64,000 nucleotides of DNA. Source: JABAAI01 sp965242745 (GTDB taxonomy: Bacteria > Spirochaetota > Leptospiria > Leptospirales > Leptonemataceae). Positions within the stretch are counted from its first letter, which is position 1, and every line of letters starts with the position of its first letter. The position numbers were made by a program, and so were the translations under genes. Shown in pieces: positions 61,747 to 64,000 of this stretch. The DNA is taken from positions 69,645 to 133,644 of the forward strand of contig CBDETG010000107.1 in assembly GCA_965242745.1 (NCBI GenBank), read 5' to 3'. The notes beneath the pieces are model-generated. The model was not told the origin of the DNA. It saw nothing but the letters and a program-made list of their open reading frames with translations, and ran no database searches.

Positions 61747-62627
61747 TAGGGGACAGGCGGGGGTAGGAGGTGCGGGATGGAGAGCTTTTTTTCATTACGA
61801 AGGAATTCTATCGCTTGCTTTATGGGATCGTACCAATATTTTACGTCATCTTGTTGCTGATATGAAAAATGGTAAGTATTCAGCACGGGGATTTCCTTTT
61901 TTTTCTCCGCATCGTAATAATAAAGTTTGAGAGGATGACCGTTTATTGTTTCGCTCTTAAAGACACTATCGCCTGATATGCCAAATCTCTTTCTATCCTG
62001 TGGGGTTAAGGCATGCCCGCTTCTTGTTTCGTCAAAAATATTCATCGCAATGATTAGATCAGGTTCCAGAATCTCAATTTCTCTTCGGACATAATTGTAA
62101 GGCTTAGTTGAAATAGAATAGGCCTCATGGATAAGAGGCCTATTGGCGTCACGCTGCCTATCTCTTTGCAGTATCTTTGAAAGATTTGTAAACGCAAAGC
62201 TAATGCCATTTTCAGTTCCAAAAGTCGGCGTTAGTTCATGAGCATCAGGAATGCAATACCAGGCAGGCAGTCCATGTAACAAAGCATAGCTGATCTTAAA
62301 CATACGACGATGGAAGAGACACCTATTAATATGCCCACCACCAATGTGATTGTCTTTATAGCAATGAAACACCCCTTCTATGTAATTAGTAAAATCATCG
62401 CCTGGAGCTGCGTAGGCTTCCCACCCTATATATAAAATCTTTAATCTTTGCTGAAAGTAATATGGATAAAAGCCATACGATATAAAATCATCTGCGCTGT
62501 ATTCGTGCTCGCTGCCGTCTATGGACTTGAGTCTGTTACTATTTCTATCAAATGCTTTTTGCCATTCTGTATATAATTCGTGCAGATCAGCCTGCTTTTC
62601 ATTTGGATATTGCATTGGATATTGCAT
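61746..62627 (-). CDS. hypothetical protein, possibly a restriction enzyme or UDG-like protein, 293 aa
   Basis: No family recognised with confidence. The protein starts MQYPMQYPNEKQADLHELY. Strand-like blocks RLKILYIGWEAYAAPGDDF, GISFAFTNLSKIL, EILEPDLIIAMNIFDE and EIPVLNTYHFSYQ occur in the order expected for a UDG-type alpha/beta fold, but no catalytic motif is certain. Its place next to a DNA methyltransferase locus also allows a restriction endonuclease. The tail IPHLLPPPVP is low-complexity, and the stop lies within the 36-bp repeat. Confidence 0.5.
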   Translation of the reverse strand: MQYPMQYPNEKQADLHELYTEWQKAFDRNSNRLKSIDGSEHEYSADDFISYGFYPYYFQQRLKILYIGWEAYAAPGDDFTNYIEGVFHCYKDNHIGGGHINRCLFHRRMFKISYALLHGLPAWYCIPDAHELTPTFGTENGISFAFTNLSKILQRDRQRDANRPLIHEAYSISTKPYNYVRREIEILEPDLIIAMNIFDETRSGHALTPQDRKRFGISGDSVFKSETINGHPLKLYYYDAEKKKEIPVLNTYHFSYQQQDDVKYWYDPIKQAIEFLRNEKKLSIPHLLPPPVP

Positions 62628-62724
62628 TTGTTTTCTCTCCTAAGTTAATATACAAAGTAATATGGAGCTACGAAGCCAGCCTCTAACACAGCCATCCCCG
62701 CAAGCCCCATACCATACTTTTTGA

Positions 62725-62874
62725 TTACGGCGCTTCCTTCTTGATAACTATAACCTGAGCAGCCCTTACTCCGTACTTCTTGGCTATAAACTCCTTGTCT
62801 TTTGTGCTGCTTTGGCAGTCCATAACCAGTTCTACTTTTGCTCCTTTTACTTTTGCTGTGACTTTTCTCATCAT
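62725..62874 (-). CDS. small basic protein, 49 aa
   Basis: MMRKVTAKVKGAKVELVMDC, then QSSTKDKEFIAKKYGVRAAQVIVIKKEAP. GAGG lies before the tandem ATGs. The alternating beta-like start and basic Lys content suggest a nucleic-acid-binding or regulatory small protein. It is upstream of 61746-62627 in the same direction. Not recognised. The rest of 62628-63140 shows no gene. Confidence 0.45.
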   Translation of the reverse strand: MMRKVTAKVKGAKVELVMDCQSSTKDKEFIAKKYGVRAAQVIVIKKEAP

Positions 62875-63140
62875 AATGGTATACCTCGCTTGAAAAAACT
62901 AAAACGCACCCTGCCTATAAGAGGATACCAACAGCTTAGCCTCAGGCTACAAGAGTAAGGGAATTGCAAAAAAGACTTGAAAGCTAAGGGCCTTAGCCGT
63001 CTTTTAAAAATAGCCATAACTCTTCCCAGAGAAAAAGGGTTCTGGTCAGCATCCTGCTAAGTCTATCCACTTGGCAGGGTGCGCTTTTCTCCATAAAAAA
63101 AGCAGGCGTTTATATATGCAAGCGAAAATAAAAACTGTTG

Positions 63141-63176
63141 AGAAAAATTGCGCTTGAAACAGCAGGCAGCAGGCGC
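63141..63176. repeat. 36-bp direct repeat, right copy
   Basis: Exact copy of 61711-61746. It starts 8 bases after the stop of the winged-helix frame at 63184-63417, reading leftward, just as the other copy starts at the stop of the 293-residue gene. Confidence 0.9.
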
Positions 63177-63183
63177 AGAAGAC

Positions 63184-63417
63184 TTAAGAAGAAGATTGGT
63201 ATTTTAGCAAACGAAAAACTCCTTTGGAGGGCTTATAGACCTCGCTGGGATATTTTTCTACAAGTTTCCAAAGGCATCCATTCACTGTTTTTGGGTGGGC
63301 ATCAGGTTCCAATTCCTCCATTCTTTTTAGAAGCTCTGAGCGGCGCAGGCCCTCTGGATGCTGCTCCAGCAGCGCAAACATTTTTTCATATATGCGATGC
63401 GTAATCGGCTTTGACAT
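63184..63417 (-). CDS. winged-helix-like small protein, 77 aa
   Basis: MSKPITHRIYEKMFALLEQHPEGLRRSELLKRMEELEP, then HPKTVNGCLWKLVEKYPSEVYKPSKGVFRLLKY. The pattern of three helices, then a short beta wing ending in KPSKGVFRL, is that of a winged helix-turn-helix domain found at the start of some restriction enzymes and in small regulators. It lies between the methyltransferase at the edge and the direct repeat. It may be a regulator or the N-terminal piece of a truncated restriction enzyme. Confidence 0.55.
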   Translation of the reverse strand: MSKPITHRIYEKMFALLEQHPEGLRRSELLKRMEELEPDAHPKTVNGCLWKLVEKYPSEVYKPSKGVFRLLKYQSSS

Positions 63418-63640
63418 AGCTGCCTTTCCTCATGTGCGAGCGTCACGCTCCATCAGCCCATCGCCATGCGCCTCGAAAGAAGGCGCTGCGCTTAGGGCAA
63501 TCGCAGCGGGAACTGGGCTGGGGCGCGCTGCATGATGATAGCTGTTTTGGGAAACACGGAGTGCAAGCTTAAAAAAGCTCTGAAAAAATCTTTTTCATTT
63601 GCTTATCTCATGATCCTCTTTACGATTTCTTGAGAAAGGG

Positions 63641-64000
63641 TCACAGCTTTGCCTCTTTTTCGAACTCCCTTACAGAACTGAATGCGCAGAATATGTCATC
63701 CTTTATATACTCCTTCATCCATTTACAGTAATCTTCCTTTTTTTCGGTCATAAAAAAATGCCTGCCCAAGTCACGAGCAGCCTTGCCCAAAGTACCGCTT
63801 CCCGCAAAAGGGTCAAAAACCAAATCTCCTATGAACGAATAATATCTAATAACGCGCTCACACAATTTTTGGGGAAAGACAGCAGAATGTACTTTGTCAA
63901 AGCAAGGATCAATGCGCCATACATTACTCGTGTCATACTCTCCCTGCACTTTGCTCTTCTCGACAAGCTCCTGTGGATATTGTTTGATGTTCCAATCAAT
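63641..64000 (-). CDS. DNA methyltransferase, C-terminal part (runs off the right edge)
   Basis: The frame is open from the window edge to 63641, giving 120 residues. It holds HSAVFPQKLCERVIRYYSFIGDLVFDPFAGSGTLGKAARDLGRHFFMTEKKEDYC, with the SAM motif I DPFAGSGT placed after the missing catalytic part, the beta-class order. A likely N6-adenine or N4-cytosine enzyme. Together with 61746-63417 it forms a modification locus. Confidence 0.85.
   Translation of the reverse strand: MDWNIKQYPQELVEKSKVQGEYDTSNVWRIDPCFDKVHSAVFPQKLCERVIRYYSFIGDLVFDPFAGSGTLGKAARDLGRHFFMTEKKEDYCKWMKEYIKDDIFCAFSSVREFEKEAKL

Overview
The window reads as chromosomal DNA from a spirochaete of the Treponema/Spirochaetales type. 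The best marker is a 680-residue protein matching the cytoplasmic filament protein CfpA, known from treponemes and relatives. It is supported by flagellar rod genes (flgG and a FlgJ-like rod-binding gene), two bactofilins, TonB/ExbD pairs, an OmpA-type outer-membrane protein, Rho with a long basic N-terminus, and a one-piece tmRNA with tag ADNEYSLAA. Assignment to genus is inference.

Layout. 1-4.8 kb: a leftward group ending in a von Willebrand factor A protein, two unknowns and cfpA. 5.2-6.3 kb: a decayed restriction-modification locus. 6.4-10.3 kb: OmpA/PD40 protein, a radical-SAM SplB-like protein and a polyprenyl diphosphate synthase. 10.5-12.5 kb: a worn-out IS-like relic and a Panacea-type antitoxin with tiny downstream genes. 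12.5-31 kb: mostly housekeeping (hemL, bactofilins, pdxA, UDG-like, LysM-M23 peptidase, rho, glyS, xerD-like, rsmI, ptsH). 32-34.9 kb: GH3 glycosidase, a rearranged ASCH protein and a phasin-like protein. 36.7-45.8 kb: ExbD/TonB, methyltransferase, tmRNA, argH, an MFS transporter and flgG/flgJ. 45.8-57.5 kb: a repeat-rich accessory island with duplicated RQEG-repeat nuclease-like genes, duplicated small genes and a type III restriction system whose mod gene is broken and whose res gene is intact. 58.3-61.7 kb: TPR, TonB, queC, rpsI and rplM. 61.7-64 kb: a second restriction-modification-like locus bounded by a perfect 36-bp direct repeat.

The most striking find is a family of three mobile cassettes (13858-15529, 19756-21208, 35088-36588). 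Each has terminal inverted repeats beginning GGGAACTATATACAAGAG, no transposase, and a single gene: a DPPF-type DNA methyltransferase fused to a GIY-YIG/T5orf172-like C-terminal domain. Two of the three are flanked by exact 7- or 8-bp target duplications. The three proteins are nearly identical at both ends but unrelated in the target-recognition region. They therefore look like a transposable, specificity-swapping one-gene modification (perhaps restriction-modification) system, probably moved in trans.

A second theme is families of multi-hairpin intergenic repeats. One recurs around 13.9, 40.1, 45.9, 46.6 and 49.5 kb, with a half-copy near 58.3 kb; it combines a conserved AAGAGCC/GGCTCTT stem with changing neighbouring stems. 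Several defence-type genes are frameshifted or truncated, which suggests a genome with heavy turnover of mobile and defence DNA on a stable spirochaete backbone.
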